A stretch of 64,000 nt of DNA from Cephalopachus bancanus (taxonomy: Eukaryota > Chordata > Mammalia > Primates > Tarsiidae): NCBI GenBank assembly GCA_027257055.1, contig JAPVLO010000007.1:5394001-5458000 (forward strand), in the 5' to 3' direction. A program made the translations under genes and the position numbers. This document shows positions 13,235 to 24,529 of this stretch, piece by piece (within the stretch, counting starts at the first letter, position 1; the number at the start of each line of letters is the position of its first letter). The notes beneath the pieces were generated by a model. The model worked only from the letters and a program-made list of their open reading frames with translations, searched no databases and had not been told where the DNA came from.

Positions 13235-13284
<50 letters not shown>
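13226..13284. repeat. (TG)n(CA)n palindromic microsatellite
   Basis: A short TG run switches through 'gtgcgcac' into a long CA run. The junction is self-complementary, so the locus can extrude a small hairpin and favours Z-DNA. Confidence 0.97.
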
Positions 13285-13287
<3 letters not shown>

Positions 13288-13880
13288 TCTGTGTTCTCTA
13301 CAGGCATTTTCCCCATTCATCAAAACACAAAACCTAAATAATTCACCCAAGACTCATGTCTAATAATGTAAAACTTCATCATGATTGACGGGGAAGAGTA
13401 ATGTGCCTGATCCCTGGATTTCCCATCACTCTGGGCAAAGGCAGATGAGGAAGAACAGAAGTTGGAGGGTGAGGTCCTGCCCTGACATTGCTCCCTCCCT
13501 GGCTCTGCCCTCACATGGGAAAGCTTCATGTATATTTGTCAGAGGCCAGGGAGCTATATAATTACAGAAATGAAGCAGTGGTTTGAAAGTGATGTCAAGT
13601 TGCTGGCAGGGGAATGGTCTGACAGCAGGACGCGCTGTCAAGCAATTGAACTGTGAGGTGGTGCCTGGCAGGACCTCTGCTTTGGCAGTTCCTGGATGCT
13701 GGTCCCATCAGACCTTTCAATGGGTAGCATTATTTAGGAGAGGTGCACTTTTCACCAGCATTCAAAGGCCCTCAGGCAAGACAGAGTTGGGCTGTCCCTC
13801 TGGCTTCCTAAGTCTATGGGACACAGTGACCCATTCACCTGGTGACAATGTTGCAGAATCCCTGTGGAGCAAATTGACAT

Positions 13881-14393
13881 AGTTTGGCCTGGATTGGCCT
13901 GGAGTTAGCCTATTTTGACTTGTGTCGAGCTTGCTTTAGCCTGGGTTGATCTATGATGACCTGCTTTCACCTATGTTGACCTGCTAGAGCTTGGGTTGGC
14001 CTGGGCTGATCTGAGTTGACCTGATGTAACTTGGGTTGGCCTGGGTTGACTTGTGTTGACTTTCTTTGGCTTAAGTTAAACTCTGTTCACCTGGTTTAAC
14101 TTGGGTTGGCATGGGTGACCTATGTTGACCTGATTTAGCTTGTGTTGGCCTGGGTTGACCTATGTTGACTTGATTTAGCTTTGGTTGGCCTGAGTTGACC
14201 TATGCTGACCTGGGTTAGCTTGGGTTGGCCTGTGTTGAGCTGGTTTAACTTTGGTTGGCCTGGGTTGACCTCTGTTGATCTTTGGTTTAAGTTGAATTCT
14301 GTTGACCTGCTTTAACTTAGGTTGTCATGGGTTGACCTGTGTTGACCTGGCTTAGCTTGGATTGGTCTGGGCTATCTTGATTTAGCCTCGTTT
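13881..14393. repeat. Decamer/40-bp tandem array with TGACCT and AGCT motifs
   Basis: Degenerate array built from pentamers/decamers (TTGGCCTGGG, TTGACCTATG, TTGACCTGAT, TTAGCTTGGG) that join into a 40-bp unit, most regular around 14101-14280. The 10-bp step places TGACCT hexamers 4 bp apart. Perfect pairs occur at 14116-14131, 14196-14211 and 14333-14348, with near-perfect ones at 13947-13962, 13967-13982 and 14156-14171. Seven AGCT tetramers were counted by eye. No coding frame spans it. Confidence 0.92.
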
Positions 14394-15024
14394 TGCTGCT
14401 GGTCCCAGGCCCAACCTCCTTTTTGCCTTAGGCCCACACACCCTCCTCTGACACACCGGGAAAGCTTTTGGGGTAAGTGTGGGAGATATCAGGGGTCCCA
14501 TAGGGCAACAGAGATGAATGAGAATAGAAGCATATCAATGAAGCCCCTCATGAGAATGAGATTAAGAACCAGGGCTGGGACCAAGGGGAGGCAAGGCAGG
14601 CATCTAGTGTGTAAATGGAAGGTGATCTTCATTCCTGGGGTCACTCTCAGGGTCATGCAGGTGAGGGTCAGCCCAAGAGGGTGCACCTAGCCTGCCTCAA
14701 TCTCATCCTAGCCCTGCTAAGACCAATCCCAAAATATATCCAAAGTGAGAGCTTCTCACTGTAAGGGATGTGGTATCCACAGTTCCTGTCACACACATGC
14801 TGTGAATCATGACAGATATCACCCTCCGGTGGAGTGAGAAGAAGGCACCAGGAGCAGGAAAGTTCCCCTCAGGTTCCTCTCAGCCTCAGAGGGTCAACTT
14901 TCCATCTAGACTTGGTATATTCAGACTGGACAGGGCTGACCTTGCTCCAGCAGTGGCAACATTGGGGACCTCAATGAAAACACTGTCTACAGGGTAAAGG
15001 GATGGAGATACCATCAAATCCCTG
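14394..15024. other. Unique sequence, no gene seen
   Basis: No repeat family or gene is recognised. Confidence 0.4.
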
Positions 15025-15130
15025 CCTCTCCCTCTCCTTGCTGTGTGATCTTGAATGAGTGAGTTAACCTCTCTAAGTTCAGCTTCATATTTTGTAAAGA
15101 AATGATGATGACTCCTTTGCAGGCAGATGG
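15025..15130 (+). repeat. MIR fragment
   Basis: 'gctgtgtgatcttgaatga', 'gttaacctctctaagttcag' and 'tgtaaagaaatgatgatgac' follow the MIR core. It is about 100 bases and strongly diverged. Confidence 0.8.
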
Positions 15131-15537
15131 TTAGAAATGGAGAATTTGATACATGTATGTTGGTAGCAATTTACTCCCAGGGAGCATTTGGCCATGTCTA
15201 GAAACTTTTTTGTTAGCTCAACTTGTGTTTGGAAGTGAAGGAATAGTTGCTGCTATCATTGAGTGGGTGGAGACCAGGGATGCTGCAGAAATTCTGACAG
15301 TACACATGACAGCACCTACCACAGAGACTTGTCCAGCCCCAAATACCAATGATACTGCATTTGGGAAAGTGAGACATAGTACTCATGTGAAGAAAACCAT
15401 AAACCAGTGATTAAAATGAGGACAACCTCCTCACCTCCTGCCAACAGCTGAGGGTCATTGATGAATTCTGTCCCAACCAATTGGGAAGTGGCTGTTCCTT
15501 CATAACCATGGGAACCACTGAAGGTTAGGTTACATAT

Positions 15538-15903
15538 TGGTCTGCTAGAGCTGCCATGACAAAATACCACAGAAAGGGTGGCTTTAACAACAAAAATTTA
15601 TTTATCACAGTCCAAGATCAAGGTTCCAGCCAATCCAGATCCTGGTGAGGGGTCTCTTTCTGGTTTGTAGATGGCAGCCTTCTTGTGTTCTCACATGGCC
15701 TTTTCTCAGTGTGTGTACATGGAGAAAGCATAGATCTCTCTCATTCTCTTCTTTTAAGGCCATTGATCCTGTCATGGGGCCCCTACCCTCATGACCTCAT
15801 CTAACCCTGATTTCTTCCCCAAGCCTCTATCTCTGAATGTCATCACACTGGGAGTTAGGGATCAGCACATAAGTTTCAGGGGGACACACTCAGCCCATAG
15901 CAG
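15538..15903 (+). repeat. Ancient mammalian interspersed repeat (LTR-like)
   Basis: Begins 'ggtctgctagagctgccat' and continues 'gacaaaataccacagaaag', 'gttctcacatggccttttc', 'ccctcatgacctcatctaac', ending 'cactcagcccatagca'. This is a very common old mammalian repeat whose sequence I recognise but whose family name I will not assert. It is near full length. Confidence 0.7.
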
Positions 15904-16535
15904 GTTTGTCAGTGTGGCCGGCATCACACACTCACTCTGGCACAATCCTGTGGGCCTGAATGCCAGCAGACATCTCCCAGCAGTAACTGAGGGTCTCTTG
16001 TCTCAGCATTCTGATCTTGCAGAATGGGCACAATAAGGGGACCCCACCCAAGGGCTATGCTGAACATTGGATGCAGACATCATCAGTGCTTGGCCCCTCC
16101 CTGGTTGAAAGTAAGTGCTTAAAAAATTATAGCAATGGCTACTTGTGACATTCGTGGTTTTACTAAGCAGAGTAAGTTGCTTGTGCGTGAAAGCATCATG
16201 ACTTCTATGTTTTGAGATCCTTTTGCCACCCCTGCCTGAGACACCTGACACCAAGCTGGGCTCAGAGTGGACACACAACATGCACTTTGCACAGTGGATT
16301 CCTAGAATGGGGCCTGGGCGTGCTGGATTTCAGACTGACCTGTGGACTCGACCTTGGGCACACCTGCTCAGATGCAGGGGAGCCGCCACTGGTCAGCCTA
16401 GCCCTGGCATGGACACTTCTTCAACACACAGGGATTGGGGTGGGGCTAGGACAGGCAGAAGACAATGACAGAAATTTGATGCAGTTTTACCTGTTGGAGC
16501 AGATCGACATCATGGAATTTGCCAGTGCAGGAAAA
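15904..16535. other. Unique sequence, no gene seen
   Basis: Contains a plus-strand frame of 177 codons (16212-16745) that runs on into an old L1 fragment, so it is not a gene. Confidence 0.45.
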
Positions 16536-17125
16536 GCCCTCAAAGGTATTTTAAAAATGAAAATGTTATTTACATTCGGTAAAATTCACCCTTTTAGTGT
16601 ACAGTTCTGTGAGCTGTTGAATCTATCAGTAGGGTTTTATATTTGTTCTTTTCTGGCTGAGGGACATTTGGATTGTTTCCAGTTTTGGGGAATCCAAATA
16701 GGGCTGAGGGTCGTTATAAACACTTGTGCACAGTGCTTTGTGTAGACATATGTTTTCATTTCTTCCAGATAAATATCTAGGAATAAGATTGCTGGGTCAC
16801 ACGGTGCTGTACGTTTGGCATATTTACAGGAAACCATTTTCCATAGTGGCTGTGCTGCTTGGCATCCCCACCAGCAATGTGTGAGAGTTCTAGTAACTCC
16901 TCGTCCTTCTCAGCACGTGGAGTTGTCAGCTCATTGTTTTGTTTCTTTAAAAATTATTTTTCATGTCTTCCAGTAGGTGTGTAGTGCGATCTCATTGTGG
17001 CTTTAATTTGCATTTCCTGGTGACTCACCAGACTGGACATCTTTTCATGTGCTTGTTGTCATCTGTGACTTTTGGGGAAGTGTCTGTCCGAGTCTTCTGC
17101 TGTTCTCCAGGCATTTGACAGGGAC
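16536..17125 (-). mobile_element. Ancient LINE-1 fragment (L1M type)
   Basis: 'gtaaaattcaccctttta', 'gtgtacagttctgtgagctg', 'ctaggaataagattgctggg' and 'ttaatttgcatttcctggtg' match the reverse complement of the L1 ORF2/3' UTR of old subfamilies. Degraded. Confidence 0.75.
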
Positions 17126-17470
17126 AGGTACACTGTTTGCAATAGCTGCCTCTCTTTAATGAGCACCACTAGTTGTCCCTAGGACATACGGGACACCTAG
17201 GGATATGCCAGAGGAGAGGAGGGCCTTGCTTACAGGGACACACGCTGTGAAGACAGAAGACAGAACACCTGGCGGAGGCTGTCTGGATGGTTAGGACAGT
17301 CAACATTCCATGGCGGAATCAGGACAAGCTTGCTTGAGGAGATGACACTGAGAGGAGACATTCAAGCACCCCATACAGAGAGCATGTGGAACAGCAGGTG
17401 ACTGGGTTGGGCTCAGAGAGAAGCAAGTTTAAGGCCAGCCCTTCCTGGCCTCTGCTGATTGGTCCCAGTG

Positions 17471-17795
17471 TAAACATGACCATGAGGGAGCTCTCCATTG
17501 GCCAGGAACAGCATTGACATATGACCAGGATGGATGCTCTCCATTGGCCAGGAGCCCCATGGACATGTGACCATGAAGGAGCTCTCCACTGGGCAGGAGC
17601 AGCATGGACACATGACCATGAGGGAGCTCTCCACTGGGCAGGAGCAGCATGGACACGTGACCAGGATGGATGCTCTCCATTGTCCAGGAGCCCCCTGGAC
17701 ATTTGACCGGAAAGGAGGCTCTCCACTGGCCAGACACTCCATGGACCTGTGACCAGGAGGGAGGCTCTCCGTTGGCCAGGAGCAGCCAATCACAG
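17471..17795. repeat. 45-46-bp minisatellite, about 7 copies
   Basis: Repeating unit 'tgaccatgaggga' - 'gctctccactgggcagg' - 'agcagcatggacaca'. Two unit types occur (ending 'agcagcatgg' or 'agccccatgg'). Open frames on both strands here are produced by the repeat, whose unit is a multiple of three. Confidence 0.95.
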
Positions 17796-18149
17796 ACTCC
17801 CTTCTAAGAGTCTGGACTCTAAGCCCGTTGGTGGTGCTGGATATGGAGGTTACTGTCTATCTTGTCCAGACTGGGTGGGGGTCAGGGGACAAGTTGAGAA
17901 GGAGGCAGATGCAAGGCAGCCAGAGAGAGCAAGAACCTGATGTTTATGAAAATGATCAAATGATCAAATGATCAAAATGATTTTTTGCCTTTACAAAAAA
18001 ATAGCTTTATTATTAAGTTCAGAGGACACTTAGCTTTGTTACTTTTTCTTAAGTACATAATCAGAATTTCTCTGTAATAAAAACAAAGTATACATGTATG
18101 AATAACCTTTGTTTCACAAGTTCCCATGCTCAAATATTCTGTTGATCCA
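17796..18149. other. Unique sequence, no gene seen
   Basis: Includes a short 'atgatcaa' triplication at 17951-17977. Nothing else is recognised. Confidence 0.4.
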
Positions 18150-18535
18150 CAGGAGTCCCCAATCCCTGGGCCATGGACTGGTACCAGTCCGTGGCCTATT
18201 AGGAACCCGACCACACAGCCGGAGGTGAGTGGCATGTGAGTGAGTGAAGCTTCATCTGTATTTACAGCCGCTCCCCATCGCTCCCGTGACTGCCTGAGCT
18301 CTGCCTTCTGTCAGATCAGTTATGCCATTAGATTCTCATGGGAGCATGAACCCTCCTGTGAACTGCAAATGTGTGGGATCGGGGTTGCATGTTCCTTACC
18401 AGAATCTAATGCCACTACTGATCTGCACAATAAATGTAATGCACTTGAATCGTCCTAAACCACTCCCAGCCCATCCGTGGAAAAATTGCCTTCCACGAAT
18501 CCAGTCCCTGATGCCAAAAACGCTGGAGACCGCTG
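18150..18535 (+). mobile_element. Non-autonomous DNA transposon (hAT-like) fossil, near full length
   Basis: The ends are roughly inverted: 'caggagtccccaatccctgg' at 18150 and 'gctggagaccgctg' at 18522-18535. Internal 'tggtaccagtccgtggccta', 'cctgtcaga'-like 'ctgtcagatcagttatgcc' and 'ccgtggaaaaattgccttcc' match a well-known ~390-bp mammalian MER element with hAT-type termini. The exact subfamily is not asserted and it encodes nothing. Confidence 0.75.
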
Positions 18536-18717
18536 CAGTAGGCTGTTTTTTGATGTCTACAACAGCAAGTTCATAGGGTTCTGTTGAACGTGTCGATACA
18601 CAGATCTGAATTTAATTCTATTTAATTCATAGTTTTCCACTGCCTGAGAATTCCAACAATAGCTCTGGGACACAGAGTGCTCTAGAAACAAATTGAAATG
18701 GTGACTTTAAAAAACCT

Positions 18718-19015
18718 GGTTTTTTTTTTTTTTTTTTTTGGTCACCCCAAGGCTCCCAAGATCTGTGCAGCGGGAGCGCCGCGGCCCTCGGACGCTAGGT
18801 GGCGCTGTCCACAGCTCCGAGGCCCTGTCCCGCTGGGCCTGAGGCGCGGCTGCACCTGCTGGGGCTAGGGTATGGCGGTCAGACTCGCAGGAGTAATGCT
18901 GCCCCCCCAGGCCGGGCCAACGAAGACAAGGGAGGGATGCACGCCCAGGGGGAATGAGACACCGCAAGGACCACTGGGCAACCGGTTCCAGGGAAGCCAC
19001 CAGAAAGGAATTTAC
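18718..19015 (-). other. CpG-rich patch behind a poly(T) run; possible retrocopy or CpG island
   Basis: A run of about 20 T (18719-18739) is followed by GC-rich sequence (18740-18960) dense in CpG ('gcgggagcgccgcggccctc'). Read on the minus strand, the T run is a 3' A-tail, so this may be a 5'-truncated processed retrocopy of an unidentified transcript. A minus frame of 104 codons crosses it but ends in the A-tail (poly-Lys), so it is not a gene. Alternatively it is a small unmethylated CpG island. Confidence 0.45.
18793..18807 (+). promoter_or_regulatory. CTCF-like motif
   Basis: 'cgctaggtggcgctg' fits the CTCF core (AG-R-K-GGCGC). It lies in the CpG-rich patch. A sequence match only; occupancy is unknown. 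Confidence 0.35.
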
Positions 19016-19146
19016 TTGCAAATAAAATAAAATGAACTAAAAAAGGTGATGGGCAAATAGTCTTCAGATTGTGCAGCACACATGGAAGGCCTTTGGCTTT
19101 CTCTTTGGGGTGTAAGAAGAACACAGAACAGTTCCCATTTCAAAAA

Positions 19147-19226
19147 CTTGGACAGGTCCAGCATGGTGATTCATGTCTGTAGTCCCAGCACTTTGGGAGG
19201 CCAAGACAGGAAGATCACTTGAGCGT
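19147..19226 (+). repeat. Alu 5' fragment
   Basis: 'ccagcatggtgattcatgtc' through 'cactttgggaggccaagac' to 'atcacttgag', then stops. A left-arm fragment. Confidence 0.85.
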
Positions 19227-19757
19227 TTAAAAGGAGGCAACTGTTTTTATAGCGAGAAATGGAACATGACTTTGATTTATACCCTTGCATCATTACAAAT
19301 TCTGTGTTTTGCATTTTCTGGGGCACAGCGCCTTCCTTTTTTACTTGATAACTTCCACACATTGCATGATGGGCCGAGTGCTTCTCCAGTTGACATCCTG
19401 TTAACCCTTAGGATAGTCCTGGAGAGCAGGCCTACTGAAGACCCCCACCTGCAGGGAAGCTCAGGGTGTGGTGAGCAAGTGTGGGCATCTGGACATGGGC
19501 AGGCTGCCTCTGGAGCAGAAGGAGCCTCCTGTTGCTGCTGTAGCAAACTGTCACAAATAACATACTTAATACCGCAGAGCCCTGGAGGTCAGAAGTCTAA
19601 AACTGGCCTCAGTGGGTTGAGACCAAGATGCCAGCAGGTTGTGTTCCTATCTGGGGGTTCTAGGGAGGACCCATTCTGGGTCTTTTCCAACTACTGGAGG
19701 TGCCTGCAATTCTTGGTTCGTGGCCCCTTTCTCCAGCTTCAGGATAATCACCCATCT

Positions 19758-20035
19758 TGGCCAGGTGCCATGGCTCATACGTGTAATCCCAGTGTTTTGG
19801 GAGACTGAGGCAAGAGGATCCCTTGAAGCTAGGAGTTGTGATCAGTCTGAGCAACAAAGCAAGAAGCACCTCTACAAAAAAAAAATTAGCTGGCGGTGGT
19901 GGTGTGCACCTGTAGTCACAGCTACACAGGAGGCTGAGACAGAAGGATCATTTGGGTCCAGGAGATGGAGGCTGCAATGAGCTATGATCATACCATTGCA
20001 CTGCAGTCTGGGTGACAGAATGAGACCCCCCCTGT
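19758..20035 (+). repeat. Old Alu
   Basis: 'ggccaggtgccatggctcat' through 'ctacaaaaaaaaaattagct' to 'cattgcactgcagtctgggt' and 'acagaatgagacc'. Both arms are present and it is diverged. Confidence 0.92.
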
Positions 20036-20061
20036 TTTTTTTAAAAAAATAAGCCCATCTT

Positions 20062-20392
20062 AAGACCTTTAACTTAAGCCGGGCTCGGTGGCTCAGCCTG
20101 TAATCGTGGGCTTTGGGAGGCTGAGGTGAGTGGATTGCCTGAGCCCACGGGTTCGAGACCCACCTGGGAAACTTGGCAAGACCTGATCTCTACTCTACAA
20201 TAAATTAAAAAATCAGCCGGGCATGGTAGTGTATGCCTGTAATTCCGGCTACTTGGAAGGCTGAGATGGAAGGACCACTGGAGCCCAGCAGGTCGAGGCT
20301 GCGGTGGCCGGGACCAGCCACTGCACTCCAGTCTGGGCAACAGAGTGAGACTCCAACTCAAAAAGAAAAAAAAAAAAAGACCTTTAACTTAA
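20062..20392 (+). repeat. Young-type Alu with perfect 16-bp target-site duplication
   Basis: The element runs from 'gccgggctcggtggctcag' (20078) to 'ctccaactcaaaaagaaa' and its A-tail. It is flanked by 'aagacctttaacttaa' at 20062-20077 and again at 20377-20392. This gives an intact head and exact insertion boundaries for the lineage-specific subfamily. Confidence 0.96.
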
Positions 20393-20480
20393 TCACTTCT
20401 GCAAAGTCCCTTTTGTCCTGTGAGGTATCATATTTGCAGGTTTTGGACACTAGAGCATGAAGTATTTTGCGGGGAGGCAT

Positions 20481-21574
20481 TGTTCTGCTGGTCTCTGGAG
20501 CCTGCCCTGTGGCTGTCATGCTGTCTCAGCACAAGCCCATGACTGGCATCTCCAGTGGCATTTCTATACCCATCCTCTCTCATAATCTGCCCCTCCCATT
20601 GGTTTCTGAGTATTGTCCCATTTCTCACTATGAAAACATTTGTCTCCTTTTAAACACTCCCAGAATGCTGTGTACATTTCTCACTTTCTGGATAGACAGT
20701 CTCCTCACCCAACCAGTCACCCAGAGTCGTTTGCTATTCCTCCATTGTTCTGGCGGGCAGCAAGCTGTGAGGTGAATGGAGTTTCCCAGGGCTGGTTCTC
20801 AAAAGGACACCAAGGGAGCTCCGGCCTGCGCACATGTCTGACTCCGATGGGAGATTAATTGCGGCAGCGCTGATCAGCACAGCCTCCCACACAGGACTTG
20901 GACCATTCACTCCCTCTATGACAATTTCTGCTTGATCTGATTTAATTGGCTCTGAGTGTGTGTGAGATGGGCTTTTAAACTGGAATGGAGGCATGGACCT
21001 TAAGCATGTTCTGAAGGTCAACAGCAAACACCTGTGAGGATGGGTGAGAGGACAGGCGGTGACCGGAGAGTAGACCCGAGTCCTCTAAGACACGACACTG
21101 GCCTTTGGAGGCAGAAGAGAAAAGCAGGGACTTGTGAATGCAGATGGAGGCAGGAGAAGAGGGGGCGGGAAGGTGGGCGGGATGGAGCTCTGGAGTTCTG
21201 CGGTGGGCACCCAGCCAGCAATTGCCAAGAGGCAGCGTTTCCTCAATGGGAAGCACTTGTTAAAAATGCAGATGCCTGGGCCACTGTCCAGGGATCCTGG
21301 CGTGGGTGGGGGTGAGTCCAGAGGCTCTTGTGAATGGGAAGACTGGGTGACCTGCAGTCTCCCATCAGGACCGGGACGCACCCAATCTCTCCTCACTCTC
21401 CTCAATCCCACAGTGATGCCAGCTCCACACCACACACCTGGTGCCCATTCCTGCCAAGAGCACCTGCATTGGGGTGTGGGAAGAGGCCGGGAGGACAGGC
21501 CCACAGGTGACATGCCAGGAGGTGTCCCTCACTCACTCATGCACAGGGTCATGGAGCCTCTCTTCCTTGCACAC
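20481..21574. other. Unique sequence, no gene seen
   Basis: Open frames of 90-170 codons on both strands overlap one another and the adjoining VNTR. 21240-21290 has weak MER5-like wording. No gene features are present. Confidence 0.4.
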
Positions 21575-22462
21575 ATGCACACACAGACACAGACACACAG
21601 AGACATATGGACAGACACACAGACACATACACACAGATACACAAACACATAGAGACATGTGCGCAGACACACAGAGACACACAGACACACAAACACAGAT
21701 ACACACAGAGACACAATCACACAGAGAGACACACCTAGACACAGAGACACAGACACACAGAGACACATAGACACAGAGAGACACACACACACAGACACAG
21801 AGACACACAGGCACAGACACACAGAGATACATGCACAGATACACAGACACACAGAGACACACACAGACACATGGACACAGACACACAGACACCTATAGAC
21901 ATATACACTGAGATAGACAGATATGCACAGACAGGGACACACAGACACATGCAGGGACAGACATGCACAGACACACAGAGACACACAGACACATAGATAC
22001 AGACACACAGACACATAGACACACACAGTCATGCATGGATACACAGGCAAACACATAGAGACACACAAACACAGAGACACATGGACACATGCAGACACAT
22101 ATAGACACAGACTCACACAGACACACACAGATACACACAGACACATAGATACATAGACACACACAGACAGAAACACACACGTACACAGATACAGACACAC
22201 AGACACAGACACACAGACACATAGGCACACACAGACACATATAGACACATAGATACACCACAGACACAAAGATGCACATAGACTTGCACTGACACATAGA
22301 CATGCACTGACACACACACACAAACACACAGACATACACAGAGACAGAGAGACACAGAAACACACAGACATACACGGTGAGATACACAGATATACACACA
22401 CTGAGACATACAGATACAGACACATAGACCTATACGCAGTTAGAGATGAACACAGACACACA
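21575..22462. repeat. ACACAGAC-type VNTR, about 0.9 kb
   Basis: Irregular array of ACACAGAC, ACATAGAC, GAGACAC and GATACAC words with a basic 4-8 bp rhythm. It produces the longest open frames of the window (310 codons on the minus strand, rich in Cys/Val/Ser/Leu). These are simple-sequence artefacts with no initiation context or domain. Confidence 0.97.
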
Positions 22463-22469
22463 CAGAGTA

Positions 22470-22603
22470 GCTGGGACTATAGGTGCCGTGATGCCCAGTT
22501 CATTTAAAAAATTTTTTAGAGAGATCTCAAACACCTAGCCTCAAGTGATTCTCCTGCCTCAACCTCCAAAAGTGCTGGGTGTGAGCCACTGTGGCTAACC
22601 TCC
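22470..22603 (-). repeat. Alu fragment
   Basis: 'gagtagctgggactatagg' through 'caagtgattctcctgcctca' to 'gtgagccactgtggctaac'. The right arm is missing, probably lost to expansion of the adjoining VNTR. Confidence 0.85.
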
Positions 22604-23159
22604 TGTTCTTTATTTCAAGGACTGGATGGGTCATGGGAGGTTTGAGGTGCTCTAGCACCTGGAGAGTGGTGTGTAGGTGCTTGCTGTTACCTTTGTCACG
22701 GTTACCAAAATCTCAGGCGAGGCCACTGGTCAGAGACACAGGTCCTGCGGGTCCCAGGTGTCTCCAAGCCTCAGTGGAGGCACTGATGTCTGTAGCAGCA
22801 TCTTGAATCTGCACCTGACCCACATCTGAGGTCTCTCTCCTGGCAGCAGGTGGGACTGAGGCCTAGGTCAGGCTAGTGACCACAAGGGAACTTAGAGTGG
22901 CAGGTGGGGCCAGATACAGGGGAACAGTGTATACTGACTTTGGACTTGGTCACTTAAAATGAACTTGGTCGTGTTTTCTGGTCTCCAGCTTTATAAAAAT
23001 GATTGGGTCATGGTACACAACCCTGCAGGACACTCCTCTTCAGAAAAGATGGGTGACAGATATCCAGTGTGTGGACATTCTGCATTCTGTGAATCTGTAG
23101 TGAGGCATATGGCACAGATTCCTGTACCATGGGATGTGCCTCAAAGTCACGCTCAATGA
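22604..23159. other. Unique sequence, no gene seen
   Basis: No repeat or gene is recognised. Confidence 0.4.
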
Positions 23160-23757
23160 ATGAACTAGACATGAACCACATGTCCACAATTCCATCTAGA
23201 TGACACGTCTGGACACAAGGCCACCAGCCCATGATCCAGTCTAGATGACCCATCCAAGATCCCATCTAAGTGACATGTCTAGACACAAGGTCATCTGTCC
23301 ACTAGTTCATCTAGATGACACATCCAGACACAAGGACACATGCTCACAATTCCAACTAGGTGATATATCCAGACACAAAGCCGCATGTCCACCATCTCAT
23401 CTAAATGACATGTCCATGATCCCATCTATAAGATATATCCAGACACAAGAGCACCTTCCCAAAATTTCATCAAAATGACACATCCAGACACAAGGCCACA
23501 TGCCCACGATCCCATCTAGATGACACGTCCAGACACAAGTCGACCTGCCCAAGATTCAATCAAGATGATATATCCAGACACAAGGCCACACGACTACAAT
23601 CCTATCTAGATGACACATCTGGACATGAAGCCACATGCCCGCAATCTCATCTAGATGACGTGTCTGGATACAAGGCCACCTACCCATGATTCCATCTAGA
23701 TGACATGTCCAGATGCAAAGCCACAGTTCCTGATCCCATATAAATGACACGTTCAGA
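23160..23757. repeat. 45-bp minisatellite, about 13 copies
   Basis: Unit: 'catctagatgacac' - 'atccagacacaaggcc' - 'acatgcccacgatcc'. Copies vary by substitution and some are shortened (for example 23245-23275). Each unit contains the palindrome-like 'atctagat'. Confidence 0.95.
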
Positions 23758-24529
23758 TAGGCAAGAAAACAGAGACAGCCAGCAGACGACTGTTGACAGT
23801 GGCTGAGGCAGGAGCAGTGAGGACTGATTGCATCTTGGGTTTAGAATTTCCTTTTGGTTGATGAAAAAGTTCTAGAACCAGATAGAGGAGCTGCTGCCCA
23901 ATATCATGAGGTAATTAATGCCAATGGACTGTATCCTTTGTGACAAAAATGGTAAAAAGGGAAACACGTAATGAGCAGGGCAGCTTTGTGGTTATAAACA
24001 TACTCTGGAAGAAACATACAGTGGTGTCCCTTCTTGGATTCAAAGAGTTTGGGCAATTTTTTTTTTAGCTTGCAGGCTTTTGACTGATAACATTTTTATC
24101 TATCGCATGCCTGTTGACATCCAGAGAAAGAAGCAGCAGAGAACATTTTGGGGGTCCAGCATCTATTTCTCCCTCCAGCCTTACTCAGGCTTCCTTTGTG
24201 GAATGCATCTTACCCACTTGTGTGGAGCTAGGGCAGGGGGCGCCTCTGACACCTGCCCCCCATTTCCCATTCTCCCCCCTTCCTGGTTCAGGAGCCCAAG
24301 GGTCAGGAGGCAGGTGCCTCCTTCCTCCATCCCGCCTCCACCCCAGGCAATGGAAGAGCCTGGCCCTGTTCTGGGCACCGTCACCCACTCTGTGGGGATT
24401 CTGACAGTGGACTGTCATTCACCCTTGCAGGGGGCCCTGTCTATGGGACTCTTCCTAGGACTTCAGGGCCTTCCATGGCTATGTTTGGTTCCCCAGCCTC
24501 CCTCCCCCAGCCAAGAATCTCCAGACCTT
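23758..24529. other. Unique sequence, no gene seen
   Basis: Plus-strand frame 24080-24562 (160 codons) is proline/serine-rich from C-rich DNA and is overlapped by frames on the other strand. No domain is recognised. Confidence 0.4.

Larger units (their letters stand above)
19540..20480 (+). repeat. Ancient interspersed repeat interrupted by two Alus
   Basis: Left part 19540-19756: 'aaactgtcacaaataacata', 'ctggaggtcagaagtctaaa', 'ggttcgtggcccctttctcc'. Right part 20377-20480: 'ttaatcacttctgcaaagtc', 'gaggtatcatatttgcagg', 'ggcattgttctgc'. Together they read as one common old mammalian repeat split by the two Alus at 19758-20376. Family name not asserted. Confidence 0.65.

Noticed and set aside
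21529..22461. 310-codon minus-strand open frame
   Set aside because: It lies almost wholly in the ACACAG-type array. Cys/Val/Ser/Leu repeats follow from the 4-8 bp unit, and all three frames of the strand are open.
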